From the NCBI RefSeq assembly GCF_042445055.1, contig NZ_CP170339.1, positions 1,674,001-1,738,000 on the forward strand: a DNA stretch of 64,000 nucleotides, read 5' to 3'. This DNA comes from Falsihalocynthiibacter sp042445055. Its GTDB lineage: Bacteria > Pseudomonadota > Alphaproteobacteria > Rhodobacterales > Rhodobacteraceae. The notes below the pieces were generated by a model that was given only the letters and a program-made list of their open reading frames with translations, had not been told where the DNA came from and made no database searches. Of the stretch, positions 25,137 through 34,459 are shown in pieces. The position numbers and the translations under genes are program-made. Positions within the stretch are counted from its first letter, which is position 1; each line of letters starts with the position of its first letter.

Positions 25137-26219
25137 CTACGACAGCCTGATACGTGGATTGAGATAGACATACCCGATGTCCGAGATAAGCTGCGTCACA
25201 AGGACGACTACAACCGCCACAACCGAGCAGCCCAGAAGAAGGTCAATGTCATTGTTGCTAGCGGCCTGAACAAGTGTCCAGCCGAAGCCTTTGTAATTAA
25301 ACAGTGTTTCGACAATCACCACGCCGTTCAAGAGCCACGGAAACTGAAGCATGATGACCGTGAATGGCGCAATCAGGGCATTGCGCAGCGCGTGTTTCAT
25401 AACGATGTTCGGGAAGCTCACCCCCTTGAGGCGGGCGGTTCGGATGTATTGTGCGGTCATGACCTCGGCCATAGATGCGCGCGTCATGCGAGCGATGTAT
25501 CCCATGCCATATGCGGCGATCGTAATAACGGGCAGGGTGAAATTCGCGAATGTAATCCCCTTTGCCGCCGAGGTCGCAGTCCCCTTAAACAGTGTGCGGC
25601 TTTCGATCCATCCCCATTCCGCAAGGATAGGAGAGATGCCACTTACAGAGGATGCAAAGAGAGCAATAAGGATAACGCCTGAAACATACTCGGGCGTTGC
25701 GGTCGAGAGAATAGAGACGGTCGAGAACGCTCGGTCGGTGCGGCTTCCTTCTCGCATCCCAGCCATCACGCCCACAAAAAGCGCCGCTGGCACCATTACA
25801 AGCATGACATAGAACATCAGGATCCCAGTTAAGGACAGGCGTTTGACCAAGAGTGGCCCAACGTCCTCTTTGAACACGCTCGAAGTCCCCCATTCACCCT
25901 GAAGCAGTCCGCAGTAGGTGTCGGCCTCATCCGAGGCGTTCGGATCAATGCAGCGCCCCGTCAGGCGTCCGTCATCGGTTGTATATGTCCAGCCCGGCAC
26001 AACGCCAATCCATTCGCCATAGCGCACAAGAAGCGATCGTTCAAAACCGTTCTTGGCAAGCCAGCTTTCCACTTGTGCATCTTCCATACGCACCGACCCC
26101 TGACTCTTGGCGAGTTTCTCAAGGTTGGGGCTGAGGTTCGTTAGAAAGAACACAATGAAGGTGAGGCAAAGCGCGGTCAAAATCATTATTCCGACGCGGC
26201 GAAGGATAAAAATACCCAT
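25137..26219 (-). CDS. ABC transporter permease (DppB/OppB-like)
   Basis: This is a 360-residue permease starting MGIFILRRVGIMILTALCLTFIVFFLTNLSP, the standard DppB N-terminus with one membrane span and then a long periplasmic loop (about residues 30-130, with two cysteines, CIDPNASDEADTYCG). Five further spans carry the EAA loop YIRTARLKGVSFPNIVMKHALRNAL. It lies between the binding protein and the second permease; the 3-base gap to the next gene indicates one message. Confidence 0.92.
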   Translation of the reverse strand: MGIFILRRVGIMILTALCLTFIVFFLTNLSPNLEKLAKSQGSVRMEDAQVESWLAKNGFERSLLVRYGEWIGVVPGWTYTTDDGRLTGRCIDPNASDEADTYCGLLQGEWGTSSVFKEDVGPLLVKRLSLTGILMFYVMLVMVPAALFVGVMAGMREGSRTDRAFSTVSILSTATPEYVSGVILIALFASSVSGISPILAEWGWIESRTLFKGTATSAAKGITFANFTLPVITIAAYGMGYIARMTRASMAEVMTAQYIRTARLKGVSFPNIVMKHALRNALIAPFTVIMLQFPWLLNGVVIVETLFNYKGFGWTLVQAASNNDIDLLLGCSVVAVVVVLVTQLISDIGYVYLNPRIRLS

Positions 26220-26275
26220 GATATTCCTAGTTAGGGGTGCCGGTTACGGCAAATCCCGAGATGCAGCAGGAAAGA

Positions 26276-26297
26276 AGGGCGCCCGTGCGGACGCCCT
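26276..26297 (-). other. Intercistronic hairpin between binding protein and permease genes
   Basis: AGGGCG (26276-26281) pairs with CGCCCT (26292-26297) around a GC-rich loop. On the minus strand the following bases are CTTCTTTCC, a weak T tract. Such hairpins after the periplasmic binding-protein gene often hold its mRNA stable and lower permease expression; full termination is unlikely since the permeases follow. Confidence 0.5.
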
Positions 26298-26317
26298 CCA
26301 ATAGTAAACCCTTGGGT

Positions 26318-27973
26318 CTAGGCTTCCCAACCCATGTTTTGGTAATGGATTTCGAACTGCGGATGCATATCGTCACCAATCAAGCCCGGAACAGAGTGAC
26401 GGAAGAGCGAGCGCCAGAACGGCTGAAGCGTAACGCCTTCGTCCTGCATGATGCGTTCGAGCTTTTCCATGATAACGCGGCGCTTGTCCGCATCGGCAAT
26501 CGCGAGGCTCTCTTCGAGGAGGGCGTCAAACTCTGCGTTGGCAAAACCTGTTTCGTTCCATGCAACGCCACCCTTGTATGCCAGCACCAGAACCTGAACG
26601 CCAAGCGGGCGCTGGTTCCATTCGGTAGAGCTGAACGGGAATTTTGCCCAATCGTTCCAGTATGTTGCGCCCGGAAGGATGGTGCGCTTTACCTTCATAC
26701 CCGCATCACGAAGCTGTGCGGCGATTGCGTCTGATGTGTCTTTGTTAAAGCCATCGTCAATCGAGATGATTTCATGTTCAAAGTCGGCCATGCCTTCTTC
26801 TTGCATGATGGCAAGCGCGCCTTCGGGATCATATTCCTGCTTGGGAAGTTTGGCATATTCAGGGTGAATGGGACAAACGTGATGGTTCTCGGCCACTTCG
26901 CCGAGGTTGTTATATCCTAACTCAAGGACAACCGAGTTATCGACGGCCATCGCCAATGCGCGGCGCACGCTGGCCTTGGCGTAGGGCACCATGCCATCCA
27001 CTTCGGCAACCTGGTTCGGGCGCGTCACAAGTGTGGCCGCTGTTACAGCAGACGATTTCTCAAGTCCTAGGTCGTCGAGGATATCGATGTACTCACCAGT
27101 TGTCTGATAGTTGGTATCGACCTCTTCGGATTCAAAGGCGGCAACCCAAGACGCGGGATCGGTGCCATAGTCGATGAACTCAATCCGGTCCAGATAGGCG
27201 CCGTTGCCCTCGTTCCACCATTTGTGGTTCTCGTTCCGAACCAACACACAGCGCTCGCCAACCGCGAAACTCTCGGGCAGGTAGGGGCCGGTGCCGATGG
27301 GATTGTCGAACGGATTCCCGTGATTAAGCGATTCATGCACGATCGCCGCAGGGTAGTCCGCCATGCTCGGGATGAGCGTAATATCCGGACGCTTCAAATG
27401 CAGAAGCACGGTGTGATCGTCGGTTACTTCAACGGCACCTTCGGCAATCTTGTTGGTGTCAGGATCTTGAAGAACCTCAAAGCGGGTCGCCATTGAGTTG
27501 CCCTCAACCGTCCCGTCGCACCAGTCTTCGATGTTGCGCGCAACATCCGCGGCGGTGAAGGCGTCGCCATTGTTCCACGTCACGCCTTGGCGGAGGTTTA
27601 GAACGTATTCTGTTGCGTCTTCATTCACTTCCCAGCTCTCAAGAAGCACAGGCTCAAATGTGCCTTCTGCGGTGTACTTCACCAGATACTCAAGGAACCC
27701 GCGCGTTACGTTTCCAAGCTCTGACCAATCATAGAGGCGCGGCTCTTTCATGGCGCGTACATCTTGTTGAATGCGAAGTGTTCCGCCCATTTTGGGGGTC
27801 GCTTGCGCCTTGGCAGGGGTGGCACCGATGAACGAAAGGGCCGCAGCACCTGTCATCCCGAGAGCGGTCGCACGTCCCAAAAACTCTCGTCGGTCCATCG
27901 TGCCGGATTTGTATTCGTCGGCGTATTGTAGCGCTGCTGAATGAAGCGGTTTGCCGTTGATCGTGTTGGTCAT
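26318..27973 (-). CDS. ABC transporter substrate-binding protein, family 5 (Tat-exported)
   Basis: From ATG 27973, with GGGAGAGA upstream, the product is 551 residues. A twin-arginine signal is present (DRREFLGRATALGMTGAAAL, about residues 26-45, cut after AKA), so it is folded before export to the periplasm. The mature part is a family 5 extracellular solute-binding protein (LVKYTAEGTFEPVLLESWEV, NLRQGVTWNNGDAFTAADV). The order binding protein, two permeases, fused ATPase is the Dpp/Opp layout. A conserved N-terminal stretch before the Tat motif (MTNTINGKPLHSAALQYADE) is unusual in length. Ligand unknown. Confidence 0.92.
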   Translation of the reverse strand: MTNTINGKPLHSAALQYADEYKSGTMDRREFLGRATALGMTGAAALSFIGATPAKAQATPKMGGTLRIQQDVRAMKEPRLYDWSELGNVTRGFLEYLVKYTAEGTFEPVLLESWEVNEDATEYVLNLRQGVTWNNGDAFTAADVARNIEDWCDGTVEGNSMATRFEVLQDPDTNKIAEGAVEVTDDHTVLLHLKRPDITLIPSMADYPAAIVHESLNHGNPFDNPIGTGPYLPESFAVGERCVLVRNENHKWWNEGNGAYLDRIEFIDYGTDPASWVAAFESEEVDTNYQTTGEYIDILDDLGLEKSSAVTAATLVTRPNQVAEVDGMVPYAKASVRRALAMAVDNSVVLELGYNNLGEVAENHHVCPIHPEYAKLPKQEYDPEGALAIMQEEGMADFEHEIISIDDGFNKDTSDAIAAQLRDAGMKVKRTILPGATYWNDWAKFPFSSTEWNQRPLGVQVLVLAYKGGVAWNETGFANAEFDALLEESLAIADADKRRVIMEKLERIMQDEGVTLQPFWRSLFRHSVPGLIGDDMHPQFEIHYQNMGWEA

Positions 27974-28153
27974 CTTTGGTCTCTCCCATGCGAACCGAGC
28001 GTTTGTTGGCGTTCGATTGTAGTTGTTTTTATTCATTTTTCCTTACCGAGCCTCCCTATACAGGCATGTTAGCCCACGAGGGTCAACGGCACATCAAGGC
28101 ATTTCGCGGTCTAAATGCGACATTTTTCTATTCTAAAAACGACACGTTGCGAC

Positions 28154-28187
28154 AAATAAAGAAACGGCGCCCGAAGAACGAGCGCCG
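28154..28187 (-). terminator. Terminator of the AraC-family regulator gene
   Basis: On the minus strand CGGCGC and GCGCCG (28182-28187 and 28165-28170) pair around an 11-base loop and are followed by TTTCTTTATTT. It separates the regulator from the transporter operon downstream, which therefore likely has its own promoter in 27974-28150. Confidence 0.75.
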
Positions 28188-28216
28188 CAAGTTAAGGATG
28201 AAATTTTGTTATTTTT

Positions 28217-29125
28217 CTAGTTTTGCTTACGGAATGTAGAGGGCGTACAGCCGATATGGTGCTGGAATGCGCGCGTAAAATACGCAGCAGAGCGAAAGCC
28301 CAGATCCTCAGCGACTTTCTGGATCGGCTCGTCTGTTTCCACAAGGCGGCGGCGTGCCTCAAACAAGAGCCGGTCGTTCAGAAGCATAAGCGCAGGGCGG
28401 CCACAGGCCTTGTTGCATACGCGCGTCAGGTGCGTTGGCGTTACGCCCAGCGCCTTGGCGTATTCAGCAACAGACATGCCGTCGGTATAGTGTTGCTCAA
28501 CCATCTCGGCAAATTTCATCGCAAGGCGCTGGCCCGCTGATGGCGCGGTATCTTCAAGCGCGTGGAGGAGCGTCTGGCGTTGTAGCCAAACCGAGAGTAA
28601 GCCCGTGTGGTGGTGGATTGCGGCGCCACGCTCTGGGCGGTCACCTTCGATCTCGCGCTGCATATTCTCAAGTATGCTCGTCACCTCGGATTGCGGACCA
28701 GAGTCGCGGATGCGCAGGTGCATCGGTTCTTTGGGAAGGTTGACGGAAACGGACTTCGGAATAAACAGCGCGGTTCCAAATACCATATTCGAAACTTCAA
28801 AGCCGTGCATTGTACCCGCCGGAATAAAGATCGCGTTATGCGCTCCATAACCAGATGTAACGCCCGCAACGGTGATGCGGCCTTGGCCACGCGTAAACCA
28901 AAGCAGCACATCTGAGGAATAACTCCGCATTGCTTCGACACGCCAGCGGCCACCTTTGGCAAGACGGGGGATTTGTATCAGGCGAACTTCGGCAGGTGGA
29001 GATTTCGGAACAGCTTGAAGCGTTGGAGGTGCGCTCTTGGTGCGGCGAAGTGGTGTTGCCGATGGCATCGTCACATATGCTGACAAAGAGTTCGGTGTCG
29101 ACTGAAGAGGCGTTTCTTGCGTCAT
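28217..29125 (-). CDS. AraC-family transcriptional regulator
   Basis: This is 302 residues from ATG 29125 (MTQETPLQSTP); a GTG-type start at 29164 would add 13 residues. The N-terminal part is a cupin-like sensor (about 60-150; RSYSSDVLLWFTRGQGRITVAG and NAIFIPAGTMHGFEVSN). The C-terminal part has the two helix-turn-helix units (SVAEYAKALGVTPTHLTRVCNKACG, then IQKVAEDLGFRSAAYFTRAFQHHIGCTPSTFRK). It lies directly upstream of the ABC operon on the same strand and may control it, which is inference from position. Confidence 0.9.
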   Translation of the reverse strand: MTQETPLQSTPNSLSAYVTMPSATPLRRTKSAPPTLQAVPKSPPAEVRLIQIPRLAKGGRWRVEAMRSYSSDVLLWFTRGQGRITVAGVTSGYGAHNAIFIPAGTMHGFEVSNMVFGTALFIPKSVSVNLPKEPMHLRIRDSGPQSEVTSILENMQREIEGDRPERGAAIHHHTGLLSVWLQRQTLLHALEDTAPSAGQRLAMKFAEMVEQHYTDGMSVAEYAKALGVTPTHLTRVCNKACGRPALMLLNDRLLFEARRRLVETDEPIQKVAEDLGFRSAAYFTRAFQHHIGCTPSTFRKQN

Positions 29126-29372
29126 GTCACGTCCATTTTGTTGCCGCAGGCAGCGGGCATTCACATTCTAGACGCGGACTGCTCCTCGCCATGAGATACA
29201 CTTTATCAGAGGGGCGGAGGGCCATACCGGGCTAGGGGAGCCGCTTCGCCAAAAAATGACAGTGTTTGTTTTTTGTAGTTTTGGGGCATTTTTCGTCGGA
29301 ACCAAAGGGAAAAATGTCCGAAATTGAATGAAATCGAATCGTTATCCACAGGCGTTGCGCGAATGCATCAAA

Positions 29373-30245
29373 CTAGTGAGGGGTGTGCTCAATCCAGTTG
29401 CGCATTTTGCTTCGGAACCATGTTCGCTGCCGTTTGGCATATTGGCGGCTCGCGATGATGGCACCCTCAATTGCGTCCTCAAGCGAGCGTTCGCCGCGCA
29501 AGTGGGAAATCAATTCGGGGGCGCCAATCGCCTTGGAAGATTGATAGCACGGGTCCCAGTGCGGCAACATCGCGCGCGCTTCCTCGAGCGCTCCAAGCTC
29601 CATCATCATGTGAAAACGCCGCTCAATCCGCTCCGCCAGCCAATCGCGATCCGCCTGTACGACAATCGGATAGGTGCTACTTAGATCCAAGAGCGGCGCC
29701 GGTGTTTGGTCTTGCCAATGCGCAAGGCCTTTTCCTGTGGCTTGTAGCACTTCCCATGCGCGCTGTACCCGCATTGGGTTGAGCGCATCAACGCGGCTTT
29801 GGGTCTCTGGATCAAGCTCGGCAAACATCCCTTCATGCCCTTCGGCCAGTCGGCGAATGTCGGCTTGGGCGCGAATGTCGTCTGGTGTCGCGGGAATCTC
29901 CGCTAGGCCTTGGGTCAGCGCTTGGAAGTAGAGGCCCGTGCCGCCTACGATTACGGGCCGCGCGCCTTCAAGCTGTGGCTCTATGTCGCGCAGCCAGTGA
30001 CCGACCGAGTACGCCTGATTAAATGGCACGTGTCCGTAGAGCGTATGCGGCGCGGCGGCCAAGTCTTCGGCAGGGGGGCGCGCAGTCAGAATATTCCAGC
30101 CATCATAGACCTGTAGCGCATCAGCATTGACGATTTTGCCGCCCTGACGCGCCACAATTTCGAGTGCCAACGCAGATTTCCCAGAGGCCGTAGGCCCCGC
30201 AATCAGCACGGGTTGGTCGGGTGCAATATCTTTTATCTCAAGCAC
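29373..30245 (-). CDS. miaA: tRNA dimethylallyltransferase
   Basis: MiaA adds the dimethylallyl group to A37 of tRNAs that read codons starting with U. I prefer GTG 30245 (VLEIKDIAPDQPVLIAGPTASGKS), because AGGAG lies 9 bases ahead; a longer frame to ATG 30437 lacks family similarity. This gives 290 residues. The P-loop GPTASGKSALAL, NADALQVYDG, and GGTGLYFQALTQGL are present, and the C-terminal QYAKRQRTWFRSK is the tRNA-binding motif. It is divergent from pyrH over about 145 bases. Confidence 0.93.
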   Translation of the reverse strand: MLEIKDIAPDQPVLIAGPTASGKSALALEIVARQGGKIVNADALQVYDGWNILTARPPAEDLAAAPHTLYGHVPFNQAYSVGHWLRDIEPQLEGARPVIVGGTGLYFQALTQGLAEIPATPDDIRAQADIRRLAEGHEGMFAELDPETQSRVDALNPMRVQRAWEVLQATGKGLAHWQDQTPAPLLDLSSTYPIVVQADRDWLAERIERRFHMMMELGALEEARAMLPHWDPCYQSSKAIGAPELISHLRGERSLEDAIEGAIIASRQYAKRQRTWFRSKMRNWIEHTPH

Positions 30246-30391
30246 GACGCGACGCTCCTGTTGGTCTCTGCGTAAAAAATCTGGGCCAGTGTCGGCCTGC
30301 GTACCGTTTAGCCGTTGAAACTGGGTCCGTTTTGAGACATTTTGCCCCCTAACGCAAACAGTGATCATATTTGGTAAAAGGGGATTTCGGC

Positions 30392-31138
30392 ATGAGTGGT
30401 TCTGGCGAGGAAGATCGCACTGGAAACAATCCGGCATTTAAGCGGGTTATGCTGAAAATTTCAGGCGAGGCTCTGATGGGAGATCAGGGGTTTGGCCTTC
30501 ATCCCCCAACCGTTGAGCGTATCGCGCGCGAAGTAAAAATCGTCCACGATATGGGTGTCGAGATTTGCATGGTCATCGGTGGCGGCAACATTTTCCGCGG
30601 ACTGCAAGGCAGCGCGCAGGGAATGGAGCGTACGACTGCTGACTATATGGGGATGCTTGCGACCGTTATGAACGCGCTTGCGATGCAGAGCGCACTTGAG
30701 GGGCAGGGCATCCACACGCGTGTGATCTCGGCTATTCCGATGGATCAGGTCTGCGAGCCGTATATTCGCCGTCGTGCCGTGCGCCACCTTGAGAAAAAGC
30801 GTGTTTGTATCTTTGCTGCGGGAACGGGTAACCCCTATTTCACAACGGATACCGCCGCCACACTCCGTGCGAACGAGATGTCCTGTCAGGCGATCCTAAA
30901 GGGAACCAAGGTTGACGGTGTCTATGACAAAGACCCTGCAAAACACGACGATGCCGTTCGCTATGAAGACGTAAGCTATGACGATGTCCTGCAAAAACGC
31001 CTCGGCGTGATGGATGCCAGCGCGATCGCCTTGGCGCGGGACAATAACTTGCCGATTATCGTATTCTCGCTTGATGAACCGGGCGGCTTTAAAGGTATTC
31101 TGGCTGGCGAAGGCACCTATACACAGGTGCACGGCTAA
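30392..31138 (+). CDS. pyrH: UMP kinase
   Basis: PyrH phosphorylates UMP to UDP. ATG 30392, after AAAGGGGA, gives 248 residues; the ATG 21 bases earlier lacks a site. Motifs are RVMLKISGEALMGDQGFG, VIGGGNIFRG, GTGNPYFTTDTAATLRANE and KVDGVYDKDPAKH, all of the bacterial amino-acid-kinase-fold type. It opens the pyrH-frr-uppS-cdsA-dxr-rseP run, a widely kept order linking nucleotide, translation and envelope functions. Confidence 0.97.
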   Translation: MSGSGEEDRTGNNPAFKRVMLKISGEALMGDQGFGLHPPTVERIAREVKIVHDMGVEICMVIGGGNIFRGLQGSAQGMERTTADYMGMLATVMNALAMQSALEGQGIHTRVISAIPMDQVCEPYIRRRAVRHLEKKRVCIFAAGTGNPYFTTDTAATLRANEMSCQAILKGTKVDGVYDKDPAKHDDAVRYEDVSYDDVLQKRLGVMDASAIALARDNNLPIIVFSLDEPGGFKGILAGEGTYTQVHG

Positions 31139-31249
31139 CCCTGCCGTGTTTCTGCCGAAATAGGCGGTGGATGGCTGTTGGCTATACATCTGTGCAGCCA
31201 TACGATATGAGTTTCTAAAAAAGCACGACCTCAGAGAGAAGAGCAAAAA

Positions 31250-31813
31250 ATGTCTGAAGAATTCGAAATTGACCTCGATGACCTGAAACGCCGCATGGAT
31301 GGTGCAATCAGCGCGCTGCGGACGGAATTTGCATCGCTTCGCACGGGGCGTGCATCCGCGAGCATGCTTGAGCCGGTCATGGTTGAGGCCTATGGGCAAA
31401 AAACCCCCATCAATCAGGTCGGTACTGTAAACGTGCCCGAGCCACGCATGGTGACGATCAATGTTTGGGATAAGGCGCTTGTCGGTCCTGTCGAGAAGGC
31501 AATCCGCGAAAGTGGCTTGGGCATCAACCCACAGCTTAACGGCACGATCATCATGCTTCCGATCCCCGAACTCAACGAGGAGCGCCGCAAGGACCTTACA
31601 CGCGTTGCTGCACAATATGCCGAGCACGCGCGCGTATCGGTTCGCAATGTGCGCCGTGACGGAATGGATCAGCTCAAGAAAGCCAAATCAGACGGCATGA
31701 GCGAAGACGATCACAAGATCTGGAGTGACGAAGTTCAGGATTTGACCAATAGCTTTATTGGGCAAGTTGACGACGCTCTGGAGAATAAACAAGCTGAGAT
31801 CATGCAGGTTTAG
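31250..31813 (+). CDS. frr: Ribosome recycling factor
   Basis: RRF with EF-G splits post-termination ribosomes. The 187-residue protein shows TEFASLRTGRASASMLEPVMVEAYGQKTPINQVGTVNVPEPR and the C-terminal NVRRDGMDQLKK, with normal length (185). ATG 31250 follows AGAGAGAAGAG. It lies between pyrH and uppS, 24 bases before the latter. Confidence 0.98.
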   Translation: MSEEFEIDLDDLKRRMDGAISALRTEFASLRTGRASASMLEPVMVEAYGQKTPINQVGTVNVPEPRMVTINVWDKALVGPVEKAIRESGLGINPQLNGTIIMLPIPELNEERRKDLTRVAAQYAEHARVSVRNVRRDGMDQLKKAKSDGMSEDDHKIWSDEVQDLTNSFIGQVDDALENKQAEIMQV

Positions 31814-31837
31814 GCTTGCGAGAAGGAAAGGCGCCCG

Positions 31838-32560
31838 TTGGCCCATATTAGCGAAACCAGTGGTCCGCACCACGTTGCGATCATTATGGATGGCAATGGT
31901 CGATGGGCGCAAAAACGCGGACGTCCACGTTTGTTTGGGCATCACGCGGGCGCAAAGCGTGTGCGCGAGATCGTAGAGGCCTGTCCTGACTTCGGTGTTA
32001 AGTACCTGACGATTTTCGCTTTCTCGACCGAGAACTGGAAGCGCACCCAGAGCGAAGTCGCGGGCCTTATGAGTTTGTTTCGCCGCTATATCCAACGCGA
32101 GGCGCAAGCGCTTCTTAAGCGTGGTGTTCGCGTGCGCTTCATTGGTGATCGCTTGCGGCTTGATCCTAAGTTACAGAAACTAATGGATGATTTGGAAACG
32201 CTCACCGCCGAGAATGATCATGTCCACCTAACAATCGCGCTAAATTATGGTGGCCGCGACGAGGTAGCGCGCGCAACCAAACGCATGGCTCGCGAGGTCG
32301 CGGCAGGGAAGCTTGACCCAGAGTCCGTCGATGTCGAAACACTTGCGCAATTCTTGGACACCCGCGTTCTCCCTGATCCCGATCTGGTTATCCGTACGTC
32401 GGGAGAGGCGCGCATCTCCAATTTCCTTCTGTGGCAGTCGGCCTATTCCGAATATGAATTTACTGAGGTTCTCTGGCCAGATTTCACAAACGAAGTCTTT
32501 GGCGAGATACTATCCCGTTTCGGAGCTCGCGAGCGACGTTTCGGTGCGGTGACCTCATGA
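31838..32560 (+). CDS. uppS: Undecaprenyl diphosphate synthase
   Basis: UppS makes the C55 carrier lipid for peptidoglycan and O-antigen. Start TTG 31838, with AAGGAAAG upstream, gives 240 residues. The motifs are VAIIMDGNGRWAQKRG with the catalytic Asp, FGHHAGAKRVREIV, FAFSTENWKR and the C-terminal RTSGEARISNFLLWQSAYSE. Its TGA overlaps the cdsA ATG as ATGA. Confidence 0.97.
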   Translation: MAHISETSGPHHVAIIMDGNGRWAQKRGRPRLFGHHAGAKRVREIVEACPDFGVKYLTIFAFSTENWKRTQSEVAGLMSLFRRYIQREAQALLKRGVRVRFIGDRLRLDPKLQKLMDDLETLTAENDHVHLTIALNYGGRDEVARATKRMAREVAAGKLDPESVDVETLAQFLDTRVLPDPDLVIRTSGEARISNFLLWQSAYSEYEFTEVLWPDFTNEVFGEILSRFGARERRFGAVTS

Positions 32561-33255
32561 GTATTGCGTCGAAATGGTCTGATCTATTGCCGCGCACCTT
32601 GTCGGCAATTGTCATGGCAACCGTAGGAATCACGGCGACGTATTATGGCGGTGTTGCCTTTTCAGTTCTGATCCTAGTGTGCTTGGCCGCGATGTTGTGG
32701 GAACTCCTGCGCATGGCGCGGCCTGCAATTCGTGAGGGAAGGGACTGGGGCATTTTCTTTGCCTATAGCCTCGCGATCACTGTCGCTTCCTGTGCATTTA
32801 TCTACCTGCGCAATCGACCTGATGGTGTCTGGGCGATCTTCGTTCTGTTTGTGATTGTGATCTTGTCGGATATTTTCGGGTATTTCGCAGGCAAAGCAAT
32901 TGGTGGACCAAAGTTCTGGCCCCGCATTAGCCCCAAGAAAACATGGGCTGGCACAATCGCGGGCTGGGTTGCGGCGGGGATCTTTGGCGTGATTGCGTCG
33001 ACGATGGATATCACCAAGGATATCGTACTCGTAAGCGCATCCCCTGTGCTGACCGTGATTGGTTTTGTCCTCTTGGCATTTGCAGCGCAGCTTGGCGATA
33101 TTGTCGAGAGTGCGTTGAAGAGGCGCTACAGTATTAAAGACAGCTCCAACCTCATTCCGGGCCATGGCGGCGTTCTGGACCGCTTTGACGGCATGGTGGG
33201 CGTTGGAGCCGTGGCGGGGCTGTTCATTGTGATTTCATCGTATTTTGGCGGCTAG
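32557..33255 (+). CDS. cdsA: Phosphatidate cytidylyltransferase
   Basis: CdsA makes CDP-diacylglycerol, the precursor of all phospholipids, in the inner membrane. The 232-residue protein has six or more membrane spans and the signature SALKRRYSIKDSSNLIPGHG followed by GVLDRFDG near the C-terminus. It is short for the family (about 270-285), with fewer N-terminal spans, which is common in Rhodobacterales. It overlaps uppS by 4 bases, and dxr begins 3 bases after its stop. Confidence 0.95.
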   Translation: MSIASKWSDLLPRTLSAIVMATVGITATYYGGVAFSVLILVCLAAMLWELLRMARPAIREGRDWGIFFAYSLAITVASCAFIYLRNRPDGVWAIFVLFVIVILSDIFGYFAGKAIGGPKFWPRISPKKTWAGTIAGWVAAGIFGVIASTMDITKDIVLVSASPVLTVIGFVLLAFAAQLGDIVESALKRRYSIKDSSNLIPGHGGVLDRFDGMVGVGAVAGLFIVISSYFGG

Positions 33256-33257
33256 AG

Positions 33258-34436
33258 ATGCGGCGCGTTTCTGTTTTCGGAGCTACGGGTTCTATTGGTC
33301 AGTCGACGATTGACCTGCTCAAACGTGCGCCCGAACGTTATGATGTTGTTGCTCTTACGGGGGGGCGGAATGTTGCCCAACTCGCACGGGATGCGATTGA
33401 TCTAAAAGCGGAAATTGCCGTTACAGGATTTGAGGAGGCGCTTCCTGATCTACGCGCAGTTCTGGCTGGAACTGGCATTGAGGTCGCGGCAGGCGATCAG
33501 GCGTTGCTTGAGGCGGCGGATCGTCCAACCGACTGGTGCATGAGCGCTATTGTCGGAGCGGCGGGGCTTGCGCCGGGTTTGCGTGCACTGCGGAACGGTG
33601 GGGTTCTGGCGCTTGCGAACAAAGAGAGCCTTGTCACCGCAGGTCCGTTGCTTATGGCAGAGGCGCGAAAATATGGCGCAACAATCCTACCTGTCGACAG
33701 CGAGCATTCCGCAGTTTTTCAAGCTCTGGTTGGCGAAGATATCCAAGCGGTCGAGCGTGTGATTATCACCGCTAGCGGCGGTGCCCTGCGTGATTGGCCG
33801 CTAGAAAAGCTCGCGACAGCAACGGTGGCTCAGGCCAGCGCGCATCCGAATTGGGACATGGGCCAAAGGATCACAATTGACTCGGCGTCTATGTTTAACA
33901 AGGCGATGGAGATAATTGAAACAAAAGAGTTTTTCGGAATTTCGCCTGACAAGATCGAAACACTTGTGCATCCACAAAGTCTGGTGCACGCGTTGGTTGG
34001 ATTTGTGGATGGAGGCTTGATGGCGCACGTGGGGCCGCCGGATATGCGTCACGCAATCGGTTATGCCTTGAATTGGCCCAATCGTGCCGAGCTTCCTGTG
34101 GAGCGCCTTGATCTCGCAAAAATTGGAAGGCTTGAATTTCAGGATCCTGATCCCGTGCGCTGGCCTGCTTTACCGCTAGCGGGCGAGGTTATGCGGCGCG
34201 GTGGGGCCTCGGGGGCGATGTTCAATGCCGCCAAGGAATACGCGCTCGATCTGTTTATTGCGGGCGAGATCGGCTTTCAGGATATGGCGCAATTGGTTAC
34301 GAAGGTTCTTGAGCGTCACTGGGCGAAATCCGCCGAGGGTCATAAAGATGCTGTGATCCCCCTTGATGATGTGTTCAAAGCGGACCAACTTGCACGCAGA
34401 TGGGCACGAGAAGCGGTGCCGCTGCTGCGCAAATAA
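33258..34436 (+). CDS. dxr: 1-deoxy-D-xylulose-5-phosphate reductoisomerase
   Basis: Dxr turns DXP into MEP with NADPH in the isoprenoid pathway that feeds uppS. The 392-residue protein has the NADPH loop VFGATGSIGQSTIDL at the start, LANKESLVTAG, the metal and substrate region PVDSEHSAVFQAL, ITASGGALRDW, and NWDMGQRITIDSASMFNKAMEIIE. Length is normal. It sits between cdsA and rseP in the usual order. Confidence 0.98.
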   Translation: MRRVSVFGATGSIGQSTIDLLKRAPERYDVVALTGGRNVAQLARDAIDLKAEIAVTGFEEALPDLRAVLAGTGIEVAAGDQALLEAADRPTDWCMSAIVGAAGLAPGLRALRNGGVLALANKESLVTAGPLLMAEARKYGATILPVDSEHSAVFQALVGEDIQAVERVIITASGGALRDWPLEKLATATVAQASAHPNWDMGQRITIDSASMFNKAMEIIETKEFFGISPDKIETLVHPQSLVHALVGFVDGGLMAHVGPPDMRHAIGYALNWPNRAELPVERLDLAKIGRLEFQDPDPVRWPALPLAGEVMRRGGASGAMFNAAKEYALDLFIAGEIGFQDMAQLVTKVLERHWAKSAEGHKDAVIPLDDVFKADQLARRWAREAVPLLRK

Positions 34437-34459
34437 TGAAGCACAAGTAAGGACATATC

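Noticed and set aside
29342..29350. Perfect DnaA box TTATCCACA
   Set aside because: It is single, with no AT-rich unwinding zone, no further boxes and no dnaA, gyrB or rpmH nearby, so not an origin on this evidence.
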